Source: Blastocatellia bacterium (lineage in GTDB: Bacteria; Acidobacteriota; Blastocatellia; Pyrinomonadales; Pyrinomonadaceae). From it: a stretch of DNA of 13,439 nucleotides. The notes under the pieces are model-generated. The model was given only the letters and a program-made list of their open reading frames with translations, searched no databases and was not told where the DNA came from. The position numbers and the translations under genes were made by a program. Of this stretch, positions 6,250 through 13,439 are shown piece after piece (the first letter of the stretch is position 1; each line of letters opens with the position of its first letter). Where the stretch lies: positions 1-13,439 of the forward strand of contig PSRF01000427.1 in assembly GCA_003175865.1 (NCBI GenBank), given 5' to 3'.

Positions 6250-8793
6250 ATGCAGTACAAATCGTTAATTCGCAACTCGCTTCTTTCCTATCTCGACGAT
6301 CACCTCAAACGTGGATCTGAAACTGTCTTCGTCTATCGACGCGGACTGCGACAGGTTCGTTGGTCCTATGAACAACTTGTTCTGACAGCACGACAGACTG
6401 CGAGTGAACTGCATTCGAGAGGAATTCGCACAGGCGACCGTGTTCTCCTGTGCGGACGCAACAGTCCTGAATGGGTTGCGGCGTTTTGGGCGTGTTTGTT
6501 AGTTGGTGCGGTTGTGGTCCCGCTAGATAAAGAAAGTAGCTTTGAGTTCGCAGGAGCGGTCAAACAACAGACGGACCCGAAGATTGTTTTCGCCGACCAG
6601 GATGTACTAAGTTTTTCAAAACTGGACTTGCCCATCATCACACTCGATCAATTAATTGAGACCGTAAGCTCACAGAGTTCAGGCAGATTCCACAAATCAA
6701 ATCCGGATGATTCGACGCTTGCGGAAATCATCTTTACTTCCGGTACCACGTCGACACCGAAGGGAGTGATGCTCACTCACGGGAACTTGATCGCGAATCT
6801 GCTGCCACTCGAACACGAGATAGGGAAATATTTGAAGTGGGAAAGACTCGTGCATCCGGTTCGATTTCTCAACTTAGTGCCGTTGAGTCACGTTTTTGGA
6901 CAATTCATGGGATTGTTGGTTCCGCAACTCCTGGGAGGCGAGGTGCACTTCCACGACAGTTTGAGTCCTGCAGACATCGTCGATCGCACACGGAAGAACC
7001 GCATCTCCGTCATCGTGCTTGTTCCGCGCATTCTTGAATCACTACGCCACTGGGTTGAACGCAGGTACGCCGCGCGAGGCGAGTCTGACAAACTCAAAAA
7101 TAAGATACACGGAAACGCTTTGCGACGCTGGTGGCAGTTTCGCGCGGTTCATCGGGATTTCGGATTGAAGTTCTGGGCTTTCTTGTGCGGAGGAGCGACG
7201 CTGGAAGAGCAAACGGAGAACCTTTGGCGAGCATTGGGATTTGCTGTCCTACAGGGGTACGGCATGACTGAAACGGCATCTCTGGTTTCCGTGACTCACC
7301 CCTTCAAGCAGAGTTACAGATCAATTGGAGAATTGATGCCCGGTTATGAGTTAAAGCTGGACCAATCGGGAGAGATTCTTGTGCGTGGTCCAAGTGTCTC
7401 GTCGGGATACTGGACCGCTGAAGGCCAACTCTCGCGGACAGCGGATGATTGGCTGCGCACCGGTGATGTTGGAGTTGTGGATGATGCGGGACATCTGCAC
7501 TACAAGGGACGAGTAAAGGAAGTCATTGTTACCGCTGCGGGTTTGAATATTTTCCCGGAAGATCTTGAAGAGGCACTTAACCGGCAGCCGGAAGTGCGCT
7601 CCAGCTGCGTGATCACCTCGGAAGGACCAAATGGAGACCAGCCACTCGCTGTTCTGATACTCAAAGAGTCAGGCGCAAACGTCGACGCGATCGTTGAGCG
7701 TGCGAACAACAGTCTTGCCAAGTATCAGCGAATACGTCGTGGGTATGTTTGGCGTGAGCCAAACTTTCCTGTGACGTCGACGCACAAGATCCTTAAGAGG
7801 GAAGTGGCTGCCAGGATTGGACATCCACAAACAATTATTAGTGATGACGAAGTTCAGTCAGAGAACCCAATTGTTTCTGAGGCTCAACGGATCACTGGCG
7901 AGCGACACTCAGCTGCTGACGATGGATCGTTGAAGTTAACAACCGATCTAAAGTTGGATTCGTTGGGCAGAATTGAATTACTGAGCGCGCTCGAAGATCG
8001 CTATCAAATTGATATCGACGAGGCGGCTTTTACAGAGGCAACGACTGTTGGTGAGGTTGAGCGAATCGTACGGGGCGAAATCGACTCAGCAACGACGCCA
8101 TACCCATATCCAACCTGGTCACACAGATTTCCCGTCACCTGGATACGCATTCTGTTGTTCTACTTGATCATTTTGCCGATTACGCGAGTGATGAGCAGGA
8201 TGCGAGTTGAGGGTATGGCTCATCTCGATGATTTGACTGGTCCAACACTCTTCGTTGCCAATCACGTTACCCTGGGAGATCACGCATTGGTTCTAGCGGG
8301 CCTGCCTTTGCGGTTACGCCATAAATTGGCTATTGCCATGGAAGGTGAGCGACTCAGGAATTGGCTGCATCCCCCAATGCCAATTAGTTTGTTCCGGCGT
8401 TTGAAACAGCTTGCTGAGTACGTCTTAGTTACAACATTCTTTCAAGTGTTCCCATTGCCGAGGAAGAGCGGATTCCGTCGGAGTTTTGCGTATGCCGCTG
8501 AGTGTATCGAGCGTGGCAAAAGCGTGCTCGTCTTTCCTGAGGGTGTTCGAGCGCCGCGTGGCCAGATACACATGAGCGAATTCAAAATCGGCATCGGACT
8601 GTTAACTTCGCAGCTTGCTGTCCCTGTGGTTCCAGTGAAGTTAAATGGTCTTTACGAATTGAAACGACGACAACAGTACTTCGCTTCAAAAGGTATGGTG
8701 TCTGTAGTTTTTGGCGAGCCGATTCAATTTGAGCATTCGATGAGCGCAAGCGAGATTGCGAGTGAGTTGCAGCGACGGCTGGAAGAGATGTGA
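6250..8793 (+). CDS. Tripartite acyl-CoA/ACP ligase - acyl carrier protein - PlsC acyltransferase fusion
   Basis: This 847-residue protein has three modules. The adenylate-forming ligase (about 1-525) shows the phosphate loop TSGTTSTPKG (163-172), YGMTE (337-341), TGD (404-406), GRVKEVIV (420-427) and the catalytic lysine K513 in PVTSTHKILKRE. An acyl carrier domain follows (about 540-610) with the DSL phosphopantetheine site, Ser571. A hydrophobic segment (about 631-648) leads to a PlsC acyltransferase (about 645-835) with the HX4D motif NHVTLGDH (671-678; H672, D677), FPEGVRAP (762-769) and VPVVPVKLNG (791-800). The expected sequence is fatty acid activation to acyl-AMP, loading on the built-in ACP, then transfer to a lysophospholipid or glycerol-phosphate acceptor at the membrane. 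E. coli Aas has PlsC first, ligase second and uses free ACP; here the order is reversed and ACP is included. An in-frame TAG directly precedes the ATG, excluding a longer start; no clear ribosome site is seen. Confidence 0.92.
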   Translation: MQYKSLIRNSLLSYLDDHLKRGSETVFVYRRGLRQVRWSYEQLVLTARQTASELHSRGIRTGDRVLLCGRNSPEWVAAFWACLLVGAVVVPLDKESSFEFAGAVKQQTDPKIVFADQDVLSFSKLDLPIITLDQLIETVSSQSSGRFHKSNPDDSTLAEIIFTSGTTSTPKGVMLTHGNLIANLLPLEHEIGKYLKWERLVHPVRFLNLVPLSHVFGQFMGLLVPQLLGGEVHFHDSLSPADIVDRTRKNRISVIVLVPRILESLRHWVERRYAARGESDKLKNKIHGNALRRWWQFRAVHRDFGLKFWAFLCGGATLEEQTENLWRALGFAVLQGYGMTETASLVSVTHPFKQSYRSIGELMPGYELKLDQSGEILVRGPSVSSGYWTAEGQLSRTADDWLRTGDVGVVDDAGHLHYKGRVKEVIVTAAGLNIFPEDLEEALNRQPEVRSSCVITSEGPNGDQPLAVLILKESGANVDAIVERANNSLAKYQRIRRGYVWREPNFPVTSTHKILKREVAARIGHPQTIISDDEVQSENPIVSEAQRITGERHSAADDGSLKLTTDLKLDSLGRIELLSALEDRYQIDIDEAAFTEATTVGEVERIVRGEIDSATTPYPYPTWSHRFPVTWIRILLFYLIILPITRVMSRMRVEGMAHLDDLTGPTLFVANHVTLGDHALVLAGLPLRLRHKLAIAMEGERLRNWLHPPMPISLFRRLKQLAEYVLVTTFFQVFPLPRKSGFRRSFAYAAECIERGKSVLVFPEGVRAPRGQIHMSEFKIGIGLLTSQLAVPVVPVKLNGLYELKRRQQYFASKGMVSVVFGEPIQFEHSMSASEIASELQRRLEEM

Positions 8794-8796
8794 AAC

Positions 8797-9073
8797 CATT
8801 TACGCCGGAGGCGTTCCCGAATCGCAGCCCGGGTTTGGCGCGCCAACGTCTACCTTGGGAAAGAAGCGAGCCTACAATTCTGACACCGAAGGTGTTGGCG
8901 AACGGAACAACAACGGGCGGCGTATTCAATTCTGCACAAATGACCCCTAGATCACATTACGCGTTGGTTTGCCAAAACATTCGGCGTAATGAGGATGGTC
9001 AAAGGCGCTTCCCCGGGGTAGGCGGTGGAGCGCCAACCCTGGGCTGCGGTTCGCGAACGCCTTCAGCGTAATG
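8797..9073. repeat. Large intergenic inverted-repeat element (about 277 bp, 63-bp arms)
   Basis: The left arm 8797-8859 and the reverse complement of the right arm 9011-9073 align over about 63 positions with roughly 11 mismatches and one single-base gap, about 80% identity. Both begin CATT(T)ACGC and share A-G-G-C-G-T-T-C, C-G-C-A-G-C-C-C and T-A-C-C blocks. The element starts 3 bases after the stop of the lipid enzyme and ends about 20 bp before the promoter of the VWA gene. An inner hairpin (8955-8991) carries the same end motif CATTACGC/GCGTAATG, giving a nested structure. A GTG-started reading frame of 93 codons crosses nearly the whole element, but the palindromic constraint explains it better than a gene. 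It looks like a non-autonomous repeat (MITE/REP-like) or a structured RNA. No clear target-site duplication was identified. Confidence 0.75.
8955..8991. repeat. Inner hairpin of the inverted-repeat element
   Basis: CATTACGC (8955-8962) and GCGTAATG (8984-8991) form a perfect 8-bp stem, with TTGG/CCAA (8964-8967, 8972-8975) able to pair within the loop. The same octamer GCGTAATG ends the whole element at 9066-9073, so the structure may be two joined or nested units. Confidence 0.6.
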
Positions 9074-9091
9074 TTCTCTGGAGTCTAACCC

Positions 9092-9120
9092 TTCCCAGCC
9101 TCACAGTCCTCAACTATAAT
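9092..9120 (+). promoter_or_regulatory. Sigma70-like promoter of the VWA/IPT unit
   Basis: A perfect -10 box TATAAT at 9115-9120 is preceded, with a 17-bp spacer, by TTCCCA at 9092-9097 (4 of 6 matches to TTGACA). The start of transcription would fall near 9127, giving a leader of about 37 bases before the ATG at 9164. The promoter lies just downstream of the inverted-repeat element. Confidence 0.55.
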
Positions 9121-9150
9121 TGGTGGCACTTCTTTCAAAATCAACAGGTG

Positions 9151-9156
9151 AGGAGG
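9151..9156 (+). promoter_or_regulatory. Ribosome binding site of the VWA gene
   Basis: AGGAGG ends 7 bases before the ATG at 9164. It is the strongest ribosome site in the window and fixes that start. Confidence 0.8.
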
Positions 9157-9163
9157 AGCGACG

Positions 9164-10663
9164 ATGAGGTCCTCAGTCGCGTGTTTCTTCCTTGGTGTCT
9201 CCCTAATTTCCGCAACTACTCTCGGTCAGTCGAACTCTGAGAGCGCGAAGGTACATCCGTCGCGATCTGGAACTCCGACAAAGCGAAAAGTTTCGCAGAG
9301 CGGTACCGTCAACAACGCGACGCCGAATAGGACTATAAGAATCTGCCAGGGTGTCGACATACCGAGCGGGTACACGATTATTGCGTACGAAACGACATCT
9401 GCGTGTCCACACGGCGCGTACATCCTGCGGAAGGACGAGACTCAGACTCAGCCCGCTGCCGCAGCAAACACTGCTATACCGAAGTCTGCACCTGCGCCAA
9501 CCGCCGCGTCGCGACCCCGGCGTATCGGAGGCTCAACAGCATCAGTCCCTGAATTGAATGCAGGTGCGAACGACAGTTTAGCAGCGCGTCCGCCTACACT
9601 CTCAGGAACACCGAATGTTGCCGCAGTAAGTGCACCCGCAAATCTAACGGCGACCAGTCTCGACAATTCAAAAGACGACGAAGTCGGGCCAGGCGACGTA
9701 GTGCGTATCGATACGAATCTTGTCAGTGTCCCTGTTAGCGTGCTCGATCGACAAGGGCGGTTTGTTCCCGATCTGAAACGGGACAACTTCAAGGTTTTTG
9801 AAAATGGTGTCGAACAGAAGATTGCTTACTTCGAGCCAACCGAGAAACCATTCACGGTCGCATTGGTTCTCGATACATCGGGCTCAACGTTTTTCCATCT
9901 TTGGGAGATCAAAGAAGCAGCGATCGCTTTTGCGAAACAATTGCGTCCACAAGATCGAGTGCTGGTTGTGACCTTCGATGAAAAAGTTTTGTTGTTGACT
10001 GAAGCAACGAACGATCTGAATGTTGTTACTGAAGTCATCAATCGTTACGCGAACACAGGCTTCTCCACCCGTCTGTACGACGCCATCGATCTCGTCATCA
10101 ATCAGCGACTGAACAGGATACAAGGTCGGAAAGCGATCGTGTTGTTTACCGATGGTGTCGATACCGCGAGTTACGGTGCGACTTACCAGAGCACTCTTCG
10201 TCAAGCCGAGGAGTTGGATGCACTCATTTATCCGATTGAATATGACACGACTGATTTCATTGCCGCGACGCAGGCACAAAGCAACGTAACCATCGTTACA
10301 TCGCAGAGTGGGAGTTGGCCGTTTCCCGGCAGAACTTCTTCACGCGTAATTTATGGCCCTCCAACTGGCGGCATTGCTCAAGCATCAACCATGGCCGAAT
10401 ATAAAGTCGCTGATCAGTATCTGCACGAGTTGGCGGCAAAAACCGGTGCGCGTCTGTATTCAGCCAATGATCGTAATCAATTAGCAGATGCGTTTTCGAG
10501 GATCGCAGAAGAGCTAAGGTGTCAGTACAGTCTTGGATATTATCCACAGACAAACTTGGATGGGGGTGAGCGGCGTCAAATCAAGGTACGTGTTGATCAA
10601 CCAAATCTTGCAGTGCGAGCGCGAGATAGTTACGTTCAACGTATGGCTCCGAAGTCGAACTAG
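9164..10663 (+). CDS. Secreted VWA-domain protein (VWFA-related Acidobacterial domain type)
   Basis: This 499-residue protein has a signal peptide (about 1-21, cleavage near T-L-G-Q). Residues 58-90 form a short cysteine module (I-C-Q-G-V-D-I-P-S-G-Y, then S-A-C-P, C61 and C81), followed by a Pro/Ala/Ser/Thr-rich linker to about 175. Residues about 180-490 form the acidobacterial VWA region. It opens with VRIDTNLVSVPVSVLDRQG and FKVFENGVEQ. The metal-binding MIDAS motif DTSGS (D237, S239, S241) is intact, with T302 and D330 (FTDGVD) in the other expected places. The end (Q-Y-S-L-G-Y-Y-P) is typical of the family. VWA domains of this type bind protein ligands through a divalent metal; the actual partner is unknown, and exported or surface action is inferred. 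A strong ribosome site and a perfect -10 box lie upstream. The IPT gene starts 5 bases after its stop. Confidence 0.93.
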   Translation: MRSSVACFFLGVSLISATTLGQSNSESAKVHPSRSGTPTKRKVSQSGTVNNATPNRTIRICQGVDIPSGYTIIAYETTSACPHGAYILRKDETQTQPAAAANTAIPKSAPAPTAASRPRRIGGSTASVPELNAGANDSLAARPPTLSGTPNVAAVSAPANLTATSLDNSKDDEVGPGDVVRIDTNLVSVPVSVLDRQGRFVPDLKRDNFKVFENGVEQKIAYFEPTEKPFTVALVLDTSGSTFFHLWEIKEAAIAFAKQLRPQDRVLVVTFDEKVLLLTEATNDLNVVTEVINRYANTGFSTRLYDAIDLVINQRLNRIQGRKAIVLFTDGVDTASYGATYQSTLRQAEELDALIYPIEYDTTDFIAATQAQSNVTIVTSQSGSWPFPGRTSSRVIYGPPTGGIAQASTMAEYKVADQYLHELAAKTGARLYSANDRNQLADAFSRIAEELRCQYSLGYYPQTNLDGGERRQIKVRVDQPNLAVRARDSYVQRMAPKSN

Positions 10664-10668
10664 GCTGC

Positions 10669-11961
10669 ATGCCAGGTAAAGCTCATGTACTCCTTGCAGC
10701 GCTGCTGTTTGCCGGCACTCTCTTCCTACACTCATCACTCTCCGCTCAAAACGTTGATGGCGGTCCAGAGATCACCGGATTCTACCCACAAGCAGTTTCT
10801 GCTAACTCAATCCTTCAATTGCAGGGCTACCGGTTAGGCGCAACAGATTCATCGGGAAAGAACGCACGCTTCATTCAAAACGGCATGGAAGTATCGGCTC
10901 GAACGGGTGGAGGTTCGTCAACTTCGAATGACAATCAGCGCGGTGAACAAACTCTCGAGATTATCGTTCCTGAGCTGCTAGTCGTTGGACCAGCGCAGGT
11001 TGTTCTTGAAGTCAATGGCCGTCGCACCCCTCCGATCACGGTGAACGTTGTTGATTGGAAGTTGCCCGAACTGAAAAGCATCGCGCCCATTACTGGTCTG
11101 CCTGGTACAGTTGTTGAAATTGAGTGCGTCGGGTTTCACATCAATGATGAGATCGTACTCACTGATTCAAATGGGAAAACCAAACGTTGGGAGTCGGGTG
11201 GTTCAGTCGATCGGACCAGTTTTACGGTTCCAAAGGATGCTCCTGACGGTGTGATGATAGTTCAAATCGGCAGTCGCAAACACGGCAATCTACTGACTCC
11301 GCCTCTTTCATTTTTCGTCGCAACTGGTCCATTACCGCTTGATGTCGCAGGCGCGTACATGAAGTCTGTTGCACCGGGTCAGTGGCTACGTTTGTCAGCA
11401 TTAAGCTATGAGCCACTAAAACGATCCGAGCTCACAGAAGTGGCGTTCAAACAAAAGGGAAGAACGATAATTGTTAGTGCTCCCGATCCGCACTGTCCGC
11501 GAATCCCTGTCCCAAATGCCTTATCGCCTGGGGAAGTCCAGTTGCAGGTTAGAACCTGGCGTAACGAACACCCCTCAGCCTGGTCCGAAGCGGTGGTGGT
11601 TCGTTTGTCAGAAACGCCTGTCCCTTCGATGATAGAAGGGATCCGATTGGAGCCGGGAAGTTGGGTGGATCTCTGGCCCGGACCTGAACGAGCGAAGAGT
11701 TTTAGCGCGGCTGCTGGAGACGTGATAGTGATGAATGGAGCGTTTCCTGTCGCTGATGTCACTAAACTAAAGGTGACGCTCAACGGGTCGATTGAAGCAA
11801 TTGATTTGAAGGTGACTGACGTGACTGAGAAAGGACAGTGGCTCAATCAAATCTCAGTGAAACTTCCGGCGTCCGTTGAGCGGGAAGATTGGAAAATCAC
11901 GGTCTCGAATGTCGATGATGGCGCCTCAGTTGAGCTACCGATTATTATTAGGATACGGTGA
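10669..11961 (+). CDS. Secreted IPT/TIG-like multi-domain protein
   Basis: This 430-residue protein has a signal peptide (about 1-27: K-A-H, hydrophobic LLAALLFAGTLFL, then L-S-A-Q). Residues about 32-127 and 133-217 look like two IPT/TIG (Ig-like, plexin/transcription factor) folds: each opens with P-E-I-T-G-F-Y-P or P-E-L-K-S-I-A-P, the usual 'meaning of the fold' start, followed by G-Y/G-F strands. Two more beta-rich segments at about 219-313 and 321-430 may be further Ig-like folds but are weaker. No catalytic motif is seen. The gene follows the VWA stop by 5 bases with no ribosome site of its own, so it is probably co-transcribed and translationally coupled. A joint surface or periplasmic role with the VWA protein is inferred. 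Specific function is unknown. Confidence 0.85.
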   Translation: MPGKAHVLLAALLFAGTLFLHSSLSAQNVDGGPEITGFYPQAVSANSILQLQGYRLGATDSSGKNARFIQNGMEVSARTGGGSSTSNDNQRGEQTLEIIVPELLVVGPAQVVLEVNGRRTPPITVNVVDWKLPELKSIAPITGLPGTVVEIECVGFHINDEIVLTDSNGKTKRWESGGSVDRTSFTVPKDAPDGVMIVQIGSRKHGNLLTPPLSFFVATGPLPLDVAGAYMKSVAPGQWLRLSALSYEPLKRSELTEVAFKQKGRTIIVSAPDPHCPRIPVPNALSPGEVQLQVRTWRNEHPSAWSEAVVVRLSETPVPSMIEGIRLEPGSWVDLWPGPERAKSFSAAAGDVIVMNGAFPVADVTKLKVTLNGSIEAIDLKVTDVTEKGQWLNQISVKLPASVEREDWKITVSNVDDGASVELPIIIRIR

Positions 11962-12092
11962 CGTGGTCGTCTGCCCCTTACCTCTGGATCTCAATTAGTT
12001 GTTAGAAACTTCACGTCTATTTAGTATGAAGAGCTGCGCGGCGTGATCCATTTGAAGAAAACAGTTGTGCCAGTGTAAAACTGGGCTTTAAT
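11962..12092. other. Gap between the IPT gene and the helical-protein gene
   Basis: These 131 bp (or 326 bp if the later start at 12288 is used) show no gene. A weak 5-bp hairpin, CCAGT-GTAAA-ACTGG at 12070-12084, followed by GCTTTAAT, is too short to call a terminator with confidence. Confidence 0.4.
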
Positions 12093-13223
12093 ATGAGGCT
12101 GTCGAGGAAGTTCCTCGAGCATCAATCCACGGAGGCCTTACGCAACACTCCGTTCATTCTCGATTCTCCAATCCACCTTGAGCGAGCCACGGGCAAAACG
12201 AAGTCTGACCTGACTTCCCAGGGCTTCTCCACAAGCACCTTGAGGCGAGTCACACGAAGCTCGCTTGAATGTTCGCTTAGATTACTAATGTCTACACAAA
12301 TCGTTCCCAATGACGAATTGTTGCTGCAGCAGCTGCTTACTCAAAGCAACGACTCGACCCCGATCATAGGCCTAAGCGAAGAACTCAAGGGACGACTCCA
12401 GCGCGAGATAAAAGTCGCACTCGAGAATGTCGGCGAAGAAGTTGATCTGGAATTCGCACGCACAGTTTTCGAGGAGATGCTTAGAGTATTCGACCGCCTG
12501 GCGCTGATTGAACTGAATTTGCAAAAGCTCGATACCCTAATGGAGAACCTATCGATACTCGACGTCCTCCAATTTGAACTGCGTTATCTCATCGATTTCA
12601 TTGAGGCGCGCATTAAAGTGCCTGAGGCCTTTAGCCCAAGACTACATGAAGTGTTGGATGGGATCTCCTACGGTATCAGTCACGATGTGAAGAGAATCTT
12701 TGAGCGCGAGTTGACCAGTGATATCAGGCATCAATCTACCCCAGTCGTGTATGGAAAGATCATGCATGCCCACGGGTTGTTGGCAAATTGTTTTCAGCAA
12801 TCGTTCATAACGCTCGCTCAAGTTTTAAATCCGAAGATCGATCCGCTCAGTGTATTCGACGATTTTGAAGTGCGTCTCAGGCAGTCGCTGATCTTGTGCA
12901 ATGATCTGGCGTTGCTTATCCGCGTTGTTAAAACTGCGCAGACTGAAAATAGCGCGACTGCGCTAAAAGATCTCGTCGAACAGGCAATCAAGTTTCGCGA
13001 TGGCAGCATGCACTATTTGATGTATCGAGACTGGCGTGGCTATGAAAAGCTCGCGCTAGCGTTAATTACAGCGATTGAAAGCGATCTCGATCACAGAGAT
13101 CTGTTACATCAGTTTGGAACTTATCTGGAAGTGGTCTACGGTCACGTGAAGCTGAGAGCGGTGTTCAAGGATATGTTTCCAAGTTCGAACTCACCCGCTG
13201 AAGATGTCGCTGAGGTCAATTAA
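12093..13223 (+). CDS. Unrecognised helical cytosolic protein, start uncertain
   Basis: I do not recognise this 376-residue protein. From about residue 92 onward it is rich in Leu, Glu, Arg and looks almost wholly alpha-helical, with no signal peptide, membrane segment or known catalytic motif. Features that could be used in searches are SILDVLQFELRYLIDF (154-169), YGKIMHAHGLLANCF (220-234) and F-R-D-G-S-M-H-Y-L-M-Y-R-D-W-R-G-Y-E (301-318). The start is uncertain. The first ATG (12093) gives an Arg/Ser-rich 65-residue leader unlike the rest, and a second ATG at 12288 (M66, M-S-T-Q-I-V-P-N-D-E) gives 311 residues. Neither has a clear ribosome site. A 17-bp palindrome at 12102-12118 inside the leader would suit a regulatory site and mildly favours the later start. 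The gene faces the partial gene entering from the right edge. Confidence 0.75.
   Translation: MRLSRKFLEHQSTEALRNTPFILDSPIHLERATGKTKSDLTSQGFSTSTLRRVTRSSLECSLRLLMSTQIVPNDELLLQQLLTQSNDSTPIIGLSEELKGRLQREIKVALENVGEEVDLEFARTVFEEMLRVFDRLALIELNLQKLDTLMENLSILDVLQFELRYLIDFIEARIKVPEAFSPRLHEVLDGISYGISHDVKRIFERELTSDIRHQSTPVVYGKIMHAHGLLANCFQQSFITLAQVLNPKIDPLSVFDDFEVRLRQSLILCNDLALLIRVVKTAQTENSATALKDLVEQAIKFRDGSMHYLMYRDWRGYEKLALALITAIESDLDHRDLLHQFGTYLEVVYGHVKLRAVFKDMFPSSNSPAEDVAEVN
12102..12118. promoter_or_regulatory. 17-bp palindrome near the 5' end of the helical-protein gene
   Basis: TCGAGGAA-G-TTCCTCGA is a perfect inverted repeat with 8-bp arms and a 1-base centre. It is either inside the first codons (start 12093) or in the leader (start 12288), where it could be an operator. 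Arms of this length are expected about once or twice by chance in a window this size, so the role is unproven. Confidence 0.25.
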
Positions 13224-13280
13224 CCGTTCCCTAAGATTTGCCACCTCTGTCGCTCCGAGTTAAATCCATCACTAATCTGG

Positions 13281-13439
13281 TCACCGCGATTTAAGTCCGT
13301 TGGTCCAATTCAGCACAATCGTGAGCGGTGTTGAATCTTCATTTTCGATTGGAGTATTCATAAGGAAGCGCTGGCCGTCCTTAGTTACACCGTAACTGTA
13401 ACCGGACCTGAGCTCAGCGTTACTCTGAAAGAGCATTCG
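13281..13439 (-). CDS. C-terminal end of a beta-propeller/TolB-like or kinase-associated protein (5' part outside window)
   Basis: The minus frame runs from the right edge to a TGA at 13281-13283, giving the last 52 residues of a protein. It reads through Y-G-V-T-K-D-G-Q-R-F-L-M-N-T-P and S-T-P-L-T-I-V-L-N-W-T-N-G-L-K and then stops. From memory of the family, a 'Y-x-V-x-x-D-G-Q-R-F-L-x-N' blade followed by 'P-I-T-V-V-L-N-W' plus a few residues is the usual end of acidobacterial TolB-like/WD40-type propellers, often attached to a Ser/Thr kinase or a winged-helix domain. Which N-terminal domain this protein has cannot be seen. It converges on the helical-protein gene with a 57-bp gap (13224-13280) in which I see no clear shared terminator. 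Confidence 0.7.
   Translation of the reverse strand, partial: RMLFQSNAELRSGYSYGVTKDGQRFLMNTPIENEDSTPLTIVLNWTNGLKSR

Noticed and set aside
6250..8793. Two separate genes (ligase and acyltransferase) instead of a fusion
   Set aside because: The frame is continuous through the linker, the carrier domain and the hydrophobic segment, with no stop or internal ribosome site between modules.
8790..9071. A 93-codon plus-strand reading frame with a GTG start, spanning the gap after the lipid enzyme
   Set aside because: It lies almost wholly inside the inverted-repeat element, overlaps the lipid enzyme stop, has no ribosome site and its sequence symmetry is explained by the palindrome.
9884..10279. 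A 131-codon minus-strand frame inside the VWA gene
   Set aside because: It is antisense to the MIDAS-containing VWA domain and lacks a ribosome site or recognisable content.
12070..12092. Rho-independent terminator after the IPT gene, or alternatively a promoter (TTGTGC, 16 bp, TTTAAT)
   Set aside because: The hairpin stem is only 5 bp with a short T run, and the -35 match is 3 of 6; neither reading is strong and they overlap.

Overview
The window looks like a stretch of an acidobacterial chromosome, perhaps from the Blastocatellia/Pyrinomonadaceae side of the phylum. This is inferred from gene content and moderate GC, not from a marker gene. The clearest hints are a secreted VWA protein of the 'VWFA-related Acidobacterial domain' type, a C-terminal tail ending in VLNW that is typical of the beta-propeller/TolB-like kinase-associated proteins of this phylum, and secreted beta-propeller and Ig-like proteins. 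No rRNA, tRNA, transposase, phage gene or CRISPR array is visible.

Layout from left to right. (1) 1-2960, minus strand: a long secreted protein cut by the left edge. It has a sialidase/BNR-like beta-propeller, Ig-like modules and a perfectly phased run of twelve 5-residue repeats (Q-D-L/I-A-N). No stop codon interrupts its 986 visible codons. (2) 3279-5948, minus strand: a secreted family 3 glycoside hydrolase with a PA14 domain inserted in its second catalytic domain. (3) 6250-8793, plus strand, divergent from the hydrolase: a three-module lipid enzyme made of an acyl-CoA/acyl-ACP ligase, an acyl carrier protein and a PlsC acyltransferase in one chain. (4) 9164-11961, plus strand: a two-gene unit with a good sigma70-like promoter, encoding the secreted VWA protein and a secreted protein of tandem IPT/TIG-like folds. 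(5) 12093-13223, plus strand: an unrecognised helical cytosolic protein whose start is uncertain. (6) 13281-13439, minus strand: the C-terminal end of a beta-propeller type protein that enters from the right edge.

The two gaps on either side of the lipid enzyme each hold a palindromic element. The first, at 6032-6122, is about 90 bp and is centred on a 10-bp perfect palindrome. The second, at 8797-9073, is about 277 bp with roughly 63-bp imperfect terminal inverted repeats (about 80% matching) and a smaller hairpin carrying the same end motif inside it. Both look like non-coding, possibly dispersed, repeat elements.

Functionally the window is mostly about the cell envelope and outside world: glycan hydrolysis (GH3), secreted adhesion or binding proteins (propeller, VWA, IPT) and membrane lipid acylation. 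I see no defence system or obvious new multi-gene pathway. The most unusual items are the ligase-ACP-PlsC fusion, the Q-D-L/I-A-N repeat protein and the large inverted-repeat element.
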